From positions 1 to 8,319 of the forward strand of contig RFQW01000050.1 in the NCBI GenBank assembly GCA_009924765.1: 8,319 nucleotides of DNA, written 5' to 3'. Under the pieces are notes generated by a model that had not been told where the DNA came from, did not search any database, and saw only the letters and a program-made list of their open reading frames with translations. The DNA comes from Planctomycetota bacterium (lineage in GTDB: Bacteria; Planctomycetota; Phycisphaerae; Phycisphaerales; SM1A02). Position numbers and translations under genes: made by a program. Below are positions 1 to 6,736 of the stretch, piece after piece. Every line of letters starts with the position of its first letter. Within the stretch, counting starts at the first letter, position 1.

Positions 1-299
1 TCCGCCATGTCGCCCGAGTCCACGGTGCCGTCGCCGTTGCCGTCGCCGGCGCAGTTGGACACGCTCAGTGTCAGTGTGGCGGTTGCGGAACCGGCCGCAT
101 TGGTGGCCTTGATCACCACGCTGGTGGTGGCGGCCGTGATGGGCGTGCCGCTGATCAGACCGGTGGCGGTGTTCACGCCAAGGCCGCTGGGCAGTCCGGT
201 GGCATCGAACGATGTGGGAGTGCCCGATGCCGTGATCTGGTACGCGAACGCGCTGTCGACGAAGGCAGTGGCGGTGGTCGCGCGGGAGCGTGCCGCTTC
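1..299 (-). other. Out-of-frame continuation: Ig-like (He_PIG-type) domain plus first dockerin EF loop
   Basis: Read with codons ending on positions divisible by three (e.g. 281-279), this stretch encodes a clear Ig-like putative domain with the motifs AYQITASGTP, ATGLPSGL and GLISGTPITAAT. These match the equivalent domains of the AA10 protein (QITATGNP, FGATGLPEGL, GVISGTP) and the GH5-GH9 protein. It is followed by a Cys and a calcium loop (CAGDGNGDGTVDSGD) that runs off the window. No start codon or ribosome binding site of its own is apparent at the domain boundary, so it belongs to the CBM2 gene and has been separated from it by a frameshift at about 279-291. The change is equivalent to one extra base or 14 missing bases. 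The reading of the domain is firm; the cause of the shift (mutation, recoding or sequencing error) is not known. Confidence 0.8.
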
Positions 300-693
300 C
301 ACCACCACCGGTTCCACCGCCACCACCTCCGCCACTCGCGGACCCGTTGATGCTGAGGTTGGTGGGCTGCAGGCCGGCCGGCGTGAAGCTGGCCGAGCAT
401 CCCACCGTGATCGAGGCGCCGGCGGCGATGGTGCCGTTCCAGCTGGCGTTGGTCACCACGAAGTGGTTGCCCACATGGCTGGTGATGGTGCCGTTCCACA
501 GGTCGCCGATGGTGGCGCCCCAGTCGAACTCCAGCGTCCAGCCATTGACGGGTTGCGCGGTGTTGTTGGTGATGGTGAAGGTGCCGTTGCCACCGCCATA
601 CCACTGGCTGGCGAAGCCGAAGCTTGCGGTGGCCGCGAACGAAGGAGCTGCCGCGAGCAGCAGCGAAACGATGACAAGCAGGATGCGCTTCAT
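1..693 (-). CDS. Secreted CBM2 / Ig-like / dockerin-like protein, frameshifted, 3' end outside window
   Basis: Starts at the ATG at 693-691, which overlaps the TGA of the AA10 gene (ATGA), implying translational coupling. Residues 1-20 are a signal peptide (MKRILLVIVS start, cut after A20 in PSFA). Residues about 22-117 are a family 2 carbohydrate-binding module with the expected exposed tryptophans W31, W66 and W85 and the terminal GC cysteine. A Gly-rich linker follows (about 118-134). At P137 (283-285) homology stops in this frame; the Ig-like and dockerin-like domains continue in the -1-position frame (see separate entry). The original frame stays open to the window edge (231 codons) but the last 94 residues are Arg/His-rich and resemble nothing. 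No catalytic domain is visible in the window; one could lie beyond position 1. Likely a cellulose-binding secreted accessory protein, or a broken gene. The only SD-like sequence is a weak GGGGA at 702-706. Confidence 0.8.
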   Translation of the reverse strand, partial: MKRILLVIVSLLLAAAPSFAATASFGFASQWYGGGNGTFTITNNTAQPVNGWTLEFDWGATIGDLWNGTITSHVGNHFVVTNASWNGTIAAGASITVGCSASFTPAGLQPTNLSINGSASGGGGGGGTGGGGSGTLPRDHRHCLRRQRVRVPDHGIGHSHIVRCHRTAQRPWREHRHRSDQRHAHHGRHHQRGDQGHQCGRFRNRHTDTERVQLRRRRQRRRHRGLGRHGG

Positions 694-2087
694 GTGCAGG
701 ATCCCCATGAAAGGAGGAGGAGAGCGACGTCACCACCGTCGGTGATGCCGCTGCCGTCGAGGTCGTAGGCCGAAGCCTCGCCGTAGGAGAGCAGGAGTTC
801 CGCGAGATCGCCGGAGTCCACGGTGCCATCAAGGTTGCCGTCGCCCATGCAGGCGCTCACGGTGAGCGTGAGCGTGCCGCTGGTGGTGCCGCTCGCGTTG
901 CCGGCCTGCATGGTGATGGTCGAGGTGCCGGCTCGCACGGGTGTGCCGCTGATGACGCCCGTGGAGGTGTTCACGGCAAGGCCCTCAGGCAGGCCTGTGG
1001 CGCCGAACACATTCGGATTGCCGGTGGCCGTGATCTGGTACAGGAACGGCGCGCCCACGCTCGTCGCGGCGGCTGGTGCGCTGGTGAACACCGGCGGAAG
1101 CGTGGCCACGGCGCCGGTCGCCACAAGACCGGTGGGCTGCAGGTTGGGCGTGGCGAACGAGGCCGTGCAGCCGATCTCCACGAAGGCACCTGGCTCGATG
1201 CGCGCGTTCCATTCGGCGTTCTTCACCACGGTGTTGGTGCCCGACTGGCTGACGATGGTGCCGTTCCACACGCTGTTGATCTGCGCGCCCCAGTCGATGC
1301 CCACGGTCCACGAGAGGATGGGCTGGGTGCCGTTGTTGGTGACGCGGATGGCGGCCTGACCACCGCCGATCCACTGGCTGGTGAGCGTGAAGCGCACATC
1401 CGCCTTCACCGTGCTGACGGTGGGGTTGCCGTAGTCCACGCCACCGAAGTCCAGATCACTGGTCGACAAGAACACCTCGCCCGCCGGATCGATGCGCTGC
1501 CAGATCACGTACAGCACGTGACGACCCACACGCGTGGGCAGTTGCAGCGTCATGTAGTAGTTGTTGCCGGTGGTCATGCACATGCACTGCGAGCTGTTCT
1601 GGCCGCAGCTGCCCGACAGTTTTGCGGTCTCGCCGCCGGGGATCAGTTCCAGATCCGACCACTTCAGCGGCAGGCGCGGGTCGTAGCCGTCGCGGGTGAT
1701 GTAGGCGGTGAAGGTGCTGGGATCATGCGGCGTGGCTGCGTAGAAGCGGCAGACGCGCGGACCGGGCACCACCTTGGTGGCGGGCCAGTCCACGCGTGCC
1801 AGATTCAGTCCGGCGTACTTGTCGCGACCGGCGCCGGCCAGTTGTCCGTCCGGAATCAGGCTCTGATAGTTGCGGTTCGGCGCGAGTCGGCTGACCTCAT
1901 GCCAGTCGTAGAACGCCTGCGTGCCCGCCACCGCAATGGCCGCGCGCGCGGCCTCGGTCTGCGGCGTCTCCGGGTTCTCCAGGAAGATCGAGTACACGCG
2001 GCTCACCGGGTCGGCCATGGATCCGTGGCCGAGGGCACTGAGCGTGACGGCGAGCAGTGAGAGGATGGAGGTGATCGTGTTTCGCAT
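690..2087 (-). CDS. AA10 lytic polysaccharide monooxygenase with CBM2, Ig-like and dockerin-like domains
   Basis: A secreted copper monooxygenase expected to cleave glycosidic bonds of cellulose (or chitin) oxidatively. Residues 1-20 are a signal peptide with an A-L-G cleavage site, leaving H21 as the mature N terminus, as the copper histidine brace requires. The AA10 domain spans about 21-215: HGSMADPVSR at the start, the second copper ligand H121 in YAATPHDPSTF, TRDGYDPRLPLKWSDLE, and the closing VIWQRIDPAGEVFLSTSDLDF region, where F206 aligns with the axial Phe. CBM2 follows at about 229-321 (W239, W274, W293), an Ig-like He_PIG-type domain at about 330-411, and a dockerin-like EF-hand pair at 414-464 ending WGSCT. 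The start at 2087 is supported by AGAAGGAA six bases upstream. It is second in the operon, 57 nt after the GH5-GH9 gene. Cellulose as substrate is inferred from neighbours; family membership is firm. Confidence 0.93.
   Translation of the reverse strand: MRNTITSILSLLAVTLSALGHGSMADPVSRVYSIFLENPETPQTEAARAAIAVAGTQAFYDWHEVSRLAPNRNYQSLIPDGQLAGAGRDKYAGLNLARVDWPATKVVPGPRVCRFYAATPHDPSTFTAYITRDGYDPRLPLKWSDLELIPGGETAKLSGSCGQNSSQCMCMTTGNNYYMTLQLPTRVGRHVLYVIWQRIDPAGEVFLSTSDLDFGGVDYGNPTVSTVKADVRFTLTSQWIGGGQAAIRVTNNGTQPILSWTVGIDWGAQINSVWNGTIVSQSGTNTVVKNAEWNARIEPGAFVEIGCTASFATPNLQPTGLVATGAVATLPPVFTSAPAAATSVGAPFLYQITATGNPNVFGATGLPEGLAVNTSTGVISGTPVRAGTSTITMQAGNASGTTSGTLTLTVSACMGDGNLDGTVDSGDLAELLLSYGEASAYDLDGSGITDGGDVALLLLSWGSCT
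744..851 (-). repeat. Dockerin-coding repeat, copy A
   Basis: This 108-bp segment of the AA10 gene, coding the dockerin-like domain, aligns without gaps to 4431-4538 in the cellulase gene, with about 17 differences counted by eye. The longest shared runs are 21-23 bp around the second calcium loop and 20 bp over the helix coding LLLSYGEA. It is a paralogous module pair in direct orientation. Confidence 0.75.
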
Positions 2088-2093
2088 GGGAAT

Positions 2094-2101
2094 TTCCTTC
2101 T
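2094..2101 (-). promoter_or_regulatory. Ribosome binding site of the AA10 gene
   Basis: AGAAGGAA on the minus strand, six bases before the ATG at 2087. The sequence and spacing nearly match the site of the upstream cellulase gene. It sits in the 57-nt spacer, in which I see no terminator-like hairpin, supporting co-transcription. Confidence 0.65.
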
Positions 2102-2144
2102 CTACGAGGATCGGTGGGTGGGTGTGAGACGGTGTTGCGTGGAA

Positions 2145-5100
2145 TTACGGCAGCACGCCCGCGATCTGCTGTCCGTTGTCGTACACGGGGATCTTCAGCG
2201 TCTTCGCCACGCTGGCGTTGCCCAGGCCCAGACCGCCGAACGAGGGATCGTTGGACGCACTCCACGCCGTCGCCGGCACGCCGGTCTTCAGGCTCATGCG
2301 GAACTGCGCCTCGCGCCAGTACGACGAGCCGGTGCCGGGCTGCACCATGCTGCCCTCGAAGCTCACGTCCACGTAGTAGATCTTGCGCGTGGCGTCGTGC
2401 ACCTTCAGCGCCGGCGCCACCGTGCCGTTCTGCACGTAGTTGGCGTTGATCACCACCGCGGTCTGGTCGTAGCCCGCGGCGAAGAGCTCGCTCAGGTCCA
2501 CGAAGTAGCGGAACGACAGGTGGGTGGAGCCGACCGCCGGGAAGGCGGAGCGGTTGTTGAGCAGCGCACGGATCTCGGTGAAGCCGCTTCCCTGCTGGTT
2601 GATCGAGGCTTCCACGAAGAACTCGTCATCCACGTTGCCCGCTTCCGACGCGGGCGGGAAGTCGGACAGCGGAAGACCCGCGGTGTCCTGCGCCAGGCGG
2701 GCCACGGCGCCTGTGAATCCGGCGTTGTAGTCCATGGCGACCTCGTTGCAGATGTAGTTGCTGCGGTCATCCACATAGGACGTGTCGGTGGCCGCCGAGG
2801 GGCCGCCCACCAGCGCGCCGTACAGGATGTGGCGGCTGGCCGCGGGCGTGGTCATGCTGCCCGACCACGCTCCGTGCGCGCCGCGATGGTGCGGGTTCAC
2901 GGGCGGATTCACGCCGAAGCCCACCACGTAGCTGCGAGCCGCGGGGTTCTTGCCCAGCATGTAGTCGACCTGCGTGCGCGCAAAGTCACGGTAGCGCGTG
3001 CCCACGTCGCCCACGCGATCGGCGTACACCAGGGCCAGGAACGCGGTGTTGGCGGCGTAGCGCAGCGAACCCCACTGGTCGAGCCACGCAAGGCCGCCCG
3101 GTGTGGTGGCGATCTTCGCGCCGTTGTAGCCGACGGTCCAGTAGTCGAGCCAGTTCTGCGCGGCGGTCTTGTAGACGGCCTTGCCGGTGAGTTGGGCCAG
3201 CAGCACGGTGGTGCCGTAGGTCTTGTCATCCCAGTTGTGGGTCCACTTCAGCGGCAGTCCCGAGAGGTTGGATGCGTAGATCGCCTCGGCCTTCGCCAGA
3301 TAGGTCGCCTCGCCGGTGGCGCGGTACATCCACGCGGCAGACCACGCCAGCTCGTCGTAGTAGCCCGACCACGAGTTGTAGTAGGTGGCGGCGTCGGTGA
3401 TGGAGTCGCTGTACTTGCCGCGGTAGGTGTCCGCGAAGGCGAACAGCGTGCGCGCGTGCGCCAGCAGCTTCGCCGAGTACGCAGGATCACTCGTGCGGAA
3501 CAGGATGGACGCGGAGGCCAGTGCCGCAGCGGACTCGCCGGCCAGGTCGGAACCCGGCTTGGCAGCGGTGATCGCGTAGGCGGGCCGCGCCATGGTCATG
3601 GTTTCGGCGGGGCCCCAGTAGCCGTGGTCCAGCGAGCCGTTGCCCACCTGGCCGTACAGCACGTTGTCCGCGGGATGCGCCTTGATGATGAAGTCGGTGC
3701 CCCAGCGAATCACGTCGCGAAGTGCGGCCGTCTGGCTGGTGCGGTCGTAGGCGGTTCCGTACTCGATGCCGCCCCAGGCGAGCAGCGAGAGCGAGGCAGC
3801 CATGGGCAGGCCGAACTTCACGTGATCACCTGCATCGTGGTAGCCGCCGGTCAGGTCCAGGCCGACATCGCTTCCATCAGCGAGGCCCGAATCGCCGCGC
3901 CATGGCACGCGGAAGCCGCTCGGCAGCTTGCCCGACTTCTGCGCGTCGAAGAAGTACAGGGACTTCTGCAGCACTTCGGCGTAGTTGAAGGTTCCGGGCG
4001 CGCTGGCCGGCGACACGGTGAGCGTGAGCGCCTGCGTGGCGGTACCTGTGGCGTTGGTCGCCGACAGCATCGCGTTGGAGGTGGCTGCCGCGATGGGCAC
4101 ACCCGAGATCAGGCCACTGGTGGTGTTCACCGAGAGACCGGAGGGCAGGCCCGTTGCGCCGTATGCGGTTGGCGAACCGGACGCCACGATCTGGTAGCTG
4201 AACTGCGCGCCCACGGTGCCAGCGGCGCTGACGCTGCTGGTGATCACCGGAGTGGTGGCGCCGCCGGTGGTGCCGCCGCCGCTTCCGCCGGTGGTTCCGC
4301 CACTACCTCCACCGGTCGTGCCACCACCAGTCGTTCCGCCGCCCGTGGTTCCGCCACCGGTGGTGCCGCCAGTCGAGCCGGAGCATGGGCCCCAGTTCAG
4401 CAGCAGCAGGGCCGTGTCGCCGCTGTCAGTGATGCCGCTGCCGTCGAGGTCCCACACCGACGCCTCGCCGTAGGAGAGCAGCATCTCGGCGAGATCCGCG
4501 GCGTCCACGCCGCCATCCAGGTTGCCGTCGCCCTCGCAGGTGCCGACATCCACGCTCGAAAGCGTTCCGACGGCGCTTGCATCGGTCACGCGGGCGCCCG
4601 TTGCGCCAGAGAGCTCGACCAGAAACTGAACCGGAGCAGCCAGTCTCTGTGCGGGCACCGTGATCGAGAGCGTCTTCACCGTCTCGCCGGCCGCGAAGGC
4701 CAGCGTGCCGGCACCTGCGAGGTAGTTCACGCCAGCGATGGCCGTGGCGTCCTTGGTGCTCCACGCCACGCTCACCGCCGAGGCGGCCGCGGCCGACAGT
4801 CGCACCGAGAAGTTGATCGACTGGCTGGGGTTGGTGGAGGTGATGCCGCCGCCCAGTGAGCCCGCCAGGCTTGCGCGGATCGCCGACATGCGCGACTCGT
4901 TCACCGTGGTCCAGTCATCGTTCAGGATGCCGCCGGTGTCGCCGCTGTTGGGGTTCAGGCTCCAGTAGGTCCAGCTCATGCCCAGTTCGCCCGCGGCCAG
5001 ATCCTTGGTGCCGTTCAGGTCGAAGTCGCCGTCCACGTAGTCGGTGAGCTTGTCCATCCACTGCTGGTCGCTGACGGTGGCCATCTTGCTGCCGAACTCG

Positions 5101-6443
5101 CCGAGCAGCAGCGGAGCGGTCTTGTTGCGGTAGATGTAGCCCCAGTGCGCGTACCACACGTCGTCCAGGTTGTTGGGATAGGTGGGGTCGCTGAACCAGG
5201 TCTGCGCGAACACGCTCGCGGGGTAGTCGTGCATCGAGTACACGAGCTTGTTCGACACGCCCAGCACCACCGGGTGGGTGGCAACACCCTTCAGGTTGCC
5301 GCCCCACCAGGTGGTCTGGTTGTTGTACTTCTCCACGCCTTCCACGATGATCAGCCAGTCGGGGTTGGCGGCCAGAATGGCGTTGCCGCAGCGCTCGGCG
5401 GCCTTGTTCCAGTCGGTGGCCGCGCTGCTGGTGCCCCAGCTGGCGGTGCGCTTGGGTTCGTTGAACAGGTCGGCGCCGATCACCGTGCTGTTGCCCGCGT
5501 AGCGGCGCGCCAGCATGGTCCAGTCGTCGATCCAGCGCTGCTCGGTGTAGTAGCTGTCGCCGGCGACGTACCACACATCCTCGCTGAGATAGTTGTCAGC
5601 CTTCGCCGAGTGGCGGTCCAGGATCACGCGCAGGCCGATCTGGCCGCAGTAGGTGATGACCTTGTCCATGCACTCGATGGGGCTGAGGCCCTGCAGGTCG
5701 GGGTTCTGCGCGAAGTTGATGCTGTTCGTGGCAACGCCCGAGCGCAGCATCTCGTTGGAGAAGGGCAGGCGCAGGGTGTTGAAGCCCAGGCTCTTCACCT
5801 GGTCGAGCATGGACTTGTAGCCGCGCGACCACAGGCCGTGCAGCGCATGGTTGCCCGTCTCGAAGCCGAACCAGTTCACGCCCGCGATGCGCACCGCGTT
5901 GCCGCTGGCATCCACGATCTGGTTGCCGCGGGTGCTGAAGTAGCCACTGTTCGAAGTGCCGCCTCCGGTGCCGCCGGTGCTGCTCGACACGATCAGGCTG
6001 GCATCCTCGATGGTCATGGATGGGGTCGTGCCGCCGCCGCCCGTGCCGCCACCCGTTCCGCCGCCGGTGCCACCGCCGGTCCCTCCACCGGCGGAGGCAC
6101 CCTTCAGGATGATGTTCGTTGGCAGCACGCCCGCCACCGCGCTGTTCACCGTGCAGCCAACCTCAATGGTGGCGCCAGTGGCGATGGTGGCGTTGTAGGC
6201 GGCGTTCGCCACCACGTAGTGCGTGCCCACATGGCTTGTGATGCTGCCGTTCCACAGACTGGTGACGTCGGCGCTCCAGTCGAACTCCAGCGTCCAGCCC
6301 TGCAGGCTCTGCGCCGAGGTGTTGGTCAGCTTGAAGGTGCCCTGTCCGCCACCGTTCCACTGATTGGTGTAGGCGAAGGTGTCCGCGATGGCGGGGGAAG
6401 CGGCGAGCAGGAGGCATGCGACAGCCTTGCGGAGACCCTTCAT
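2145..6443 (-). CDS. Bifunctional secreted cellulase: CBM2 / GH5 (in Calx-beta) / dockerin-like / Ig-like / GH9 / CBM3c
   Basis: A 1432-residue secreted enzyme with two cellulase domains. Signal peptide 1-20 (cut after AIA); CBM2 about 21-115 (W29, W50, W64, Y83); Gly-Thr linker about 117-140. GH5 about 166-525 resembles the Acidothermus E1 type (subfamily 1), with acid/base E329 in DLFNEP and nucleophile E449 in LLGEFG. Calx-beta material lies at both GH5 flanks (about 141-155 and 541-632). A dockerin-like EF pair is internal (637-687), followed by a Thr-Gly linker (689-728) and an Ig-like domain (731-812). GH9 is about 818-1262: D870/D873 of DAGD, the His signature S1171-R1187, and the Asp/Glu signature Y1223-A1241 with D1225 and acid E1234. 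CBM3c is about 1271-1418, the module typical of processive GH9 endoglucanases. Start 6443 was chosen over 6488 because of the signal peptide and GGAAGGAA six bases upstream. First gene of the operon. Confidence 0.95.
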   Translation of the reverse strand: MKGLRKAVACLLLAASPAIADTFAYTNQWNGGGQGTFKLTNTSAQSLQGWTLEFDWSADVTSLWNGSITSHVGTHYVVANAAYNATIATGATIEVGCTVNSAVAGVLPTNIILKGASAGGGTGGGTGGGTGGGTGGGGTTPSMTIEDASLIVSSSTGGTGGGTSNSGYFSTRGNQIVDASGNAVRIAGVNWFGFETGNHALHGLWSRGYKSMLDQVKSLGFNTLRLPFSNEMLRSGVATNSINFAQNPDLQGLSPIECMDKVITYCGQIGLRVILDRHSAKADNYLSEDVWYVAGDSYYTEQRWIDDWTMLARRYAGNSTVIGADLFNEPKRTASWGTSSAATDWNKAAERCGNAILAANPDWLIIVEGVEKYNNQTTWWGGNLKGVATHPVVLGVSNKLVYSMHDYPASVFAQTWFSDPTYPNNLDDVWYAHWGYIYRNKTAPLLLGEFGSKMATVSDQQWMDKLTDYVDGDFDLNGTKDLAAGELGMSWTYWSLNPNSGDTGGILNDDWTTVNESRMSAIRASLAGSLGGGITSTNPSQSINFSVRLSAAAASAVSVAWSTKDATAIAGVNYLAGAGTLAFAAGETVKTLSITVPAQRLAAPVQFLVELSGATGARVTDASAVGTLSSVDVGTCEGDGNLDGGVDAADLAEMLLSYGEASVWDLDGSGITDSGDTALLLLNWGPCSGSTGGTTGGGTTGGGTTGGGTTGGGSGGTTGGSGGGTTGGATTPVITSSVSAAGTVGAQFSYQIVASGSPTAYGATGLPSGLSVNTTSGLISGVPIAAATSNAMLSATNATGTATQALTLTVSPASAPGTFNYAEVLQKSLYFFDAQKSGKLPSGFRVPWRGDSGLADGSDVGLDLTGGYHDAGDHVKFGLPMAASLSLLAWGGIEYGTAYDRTSQTAALRDVIRWGTDFIIKAHPADNVLYGQVGNGSLDHGYWGPAETMTMARPAYAITAAKPGSDLAGESAAALASASILFRTSDPAYSAKLLAHARTLFAFADTYRGKYSDSITDAATYYNSWSGYYDELAWSAAWMYRATGEATYLAKAEAIYASNLSGLPLKWTHNWDDKTYGTTVLLAQLTGKAVYKTAAQNWLDYWTVGYNGAKIATTPGGLAWLDQWGSLRYAANTAFLALVYADRVGDVGTRYRDFARTQVDYMLGKNPAARSYVVGFGVNPPVNPHHRGAHGAWSGSMTTPAASRHILYGALVGGPSAATDTSYVDDRSNYICNEVAMDYNAGFTGAVARLAQDTAGLPLSDFPPASEAGNVDDEFFVEASINQQGSGFTEIRALLNNRSAFPAVGSTHLSFRYFVDLSELFAAGYDQTAVVINANYVQNGTVAPALKVHDATRKIYYVDVSFEGSMVQPGTGSSYWREAQFRMSLKTGVPATAWSASNDPSFGGLGLGNASVAKTLKIPVYDNGQQIAGVLP
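4260..4379 (-). repeat. Thr-Thr-Gly-Gly-Gly linker repeat
   Basis: Codes residues 689-728 of the cellulase: successive TTGGG units followed by SGG/TGG variants, joining the internal dockerin-like domain to the Ig-GH9 half. The codons vary (ggt, ggc, gga mixed), so the protein repeat is better kept than the DNA repeat. It is probably a flexible, possibly O-glycosylated linker. Confidence 0.8.
4431..4538 (-). repeat. Dockerin-coding repeat, copy B
   Basis: Partner of 744-851, in the same orientation 3687 bp away. It codes the internal dockerin-like domain of the GH5-GH9 protein. The similarity at DNA level, including third codon positions, suggests recent duplication or gene conversion between the two genes. 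Confidence 0.75.
6030..6089 (-). repeat. Gly-Gly-Gly-Thr linker repeat
   Basis: Codes residues 119-138 of the cellulase, four GGGT units and a final GGGG between CBM2 and the start of the Calx-beta/GH5 part. It is a flexible linker that lets the binding module and the catalytic domain move independently. Confidence 0.8.
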
Positions 6444-6449
6444 AGGAGG

Positions 6450-6457
6450 TTCCTTCC
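6450..6457 (-). promoter_or_regulatory. Ribosome binding site of the GH5-GH9 gene
   Basis: GGAAGGAA on the minus strand, six bases before the ATG at 6443. It decides the start: the in-frame ATG at 6488 would place this site inside the coding region and add 15 hydrophilic residues before the signal peptide. Confidence 0.7.
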
Positions 6458-6490
6458 GAGTCAGATTTGATGAATTGCATGAAGACATGA

Positions 6491-6507
6491 CCCACCTACG
6501 GTGTGGG
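6491..6507. repeat. Small hairpin in the cellulase 5' leader
   Basis: CCCAC (6491-6495) and GTGGG (6503-6507) form a perfect 5-bp stem around a 7-nt loop, about 48 nt upstream of the cellulase ATG. It is short and has no U-tract, so it may be chance. Confidence 0.25.
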
Positions 6508-6736
6508 GAATGTCTGCGTGAGGTGGTTCGAGTCGTAAAAGCCGACAGTCGCGGGCAGGTGGCTGCTGAGCGCGGTCCTGAACTTCTATGGGGGACTCAG
6601 TGTCGTGAAGAATCAGCCAGTGAGGTGGGGGCGCATGGGTTGCGCGTGGCAGTGTTCATCAGACACAGAATTCTTCGGCGTGTTGCAGCAGCGTGTTTCA
6701 GAACTCGTGAAAATTGGTGAAATAGCGAACTTGCGC

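Noticed and set aside
709..720. AAAGGAGGAGG as a strong plus-strand ribosome binding site
   Set aside because: It lies on the antisense strand of codons for LLLL in the AA10 dockerin, and no credible plus-strand gene follows.
173..832. Minus-strand open frame spanning the AA10/CBM2 gene junction
   Set aside because: It runs out of frame through the dockerin, CBM2 and Ig coding regions; the translation is Arg/His-rich and matches no family, whereas the other frames give clear domains.
4260..4379. Regular GC-rich repeat that could suggest a CRISPR or VNTR array
   Set aside because: It is the coding DNA of a Thr-Gly linker with varied codons and no spacers.
2118..4859. Very long open frame (913 codons) on the plus strand
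   Set aside because: It is antisense to the GH9/GH5 gene, Arg/His/Gly-rich without any recognisable domain, and explained by high GC and third-position bias of the real gene.
5145..6470. Plus-strand open frame of 441 codons opposite CBM2-GH5
   Set aside because: Same explanation: low-complexity, no motif, fully covered by the well-supported minus-strand cellulase.
6444..6488. In-frame ATG at 6488 as start of the cellulase
   Set aside because: It would put 15 polar residues (MSSCNSSNLTRKEPP) before an otherwise typical signal peptide, and the GGAAGGAA ribosome site lies inside it; the ATG at 6443 fits both.
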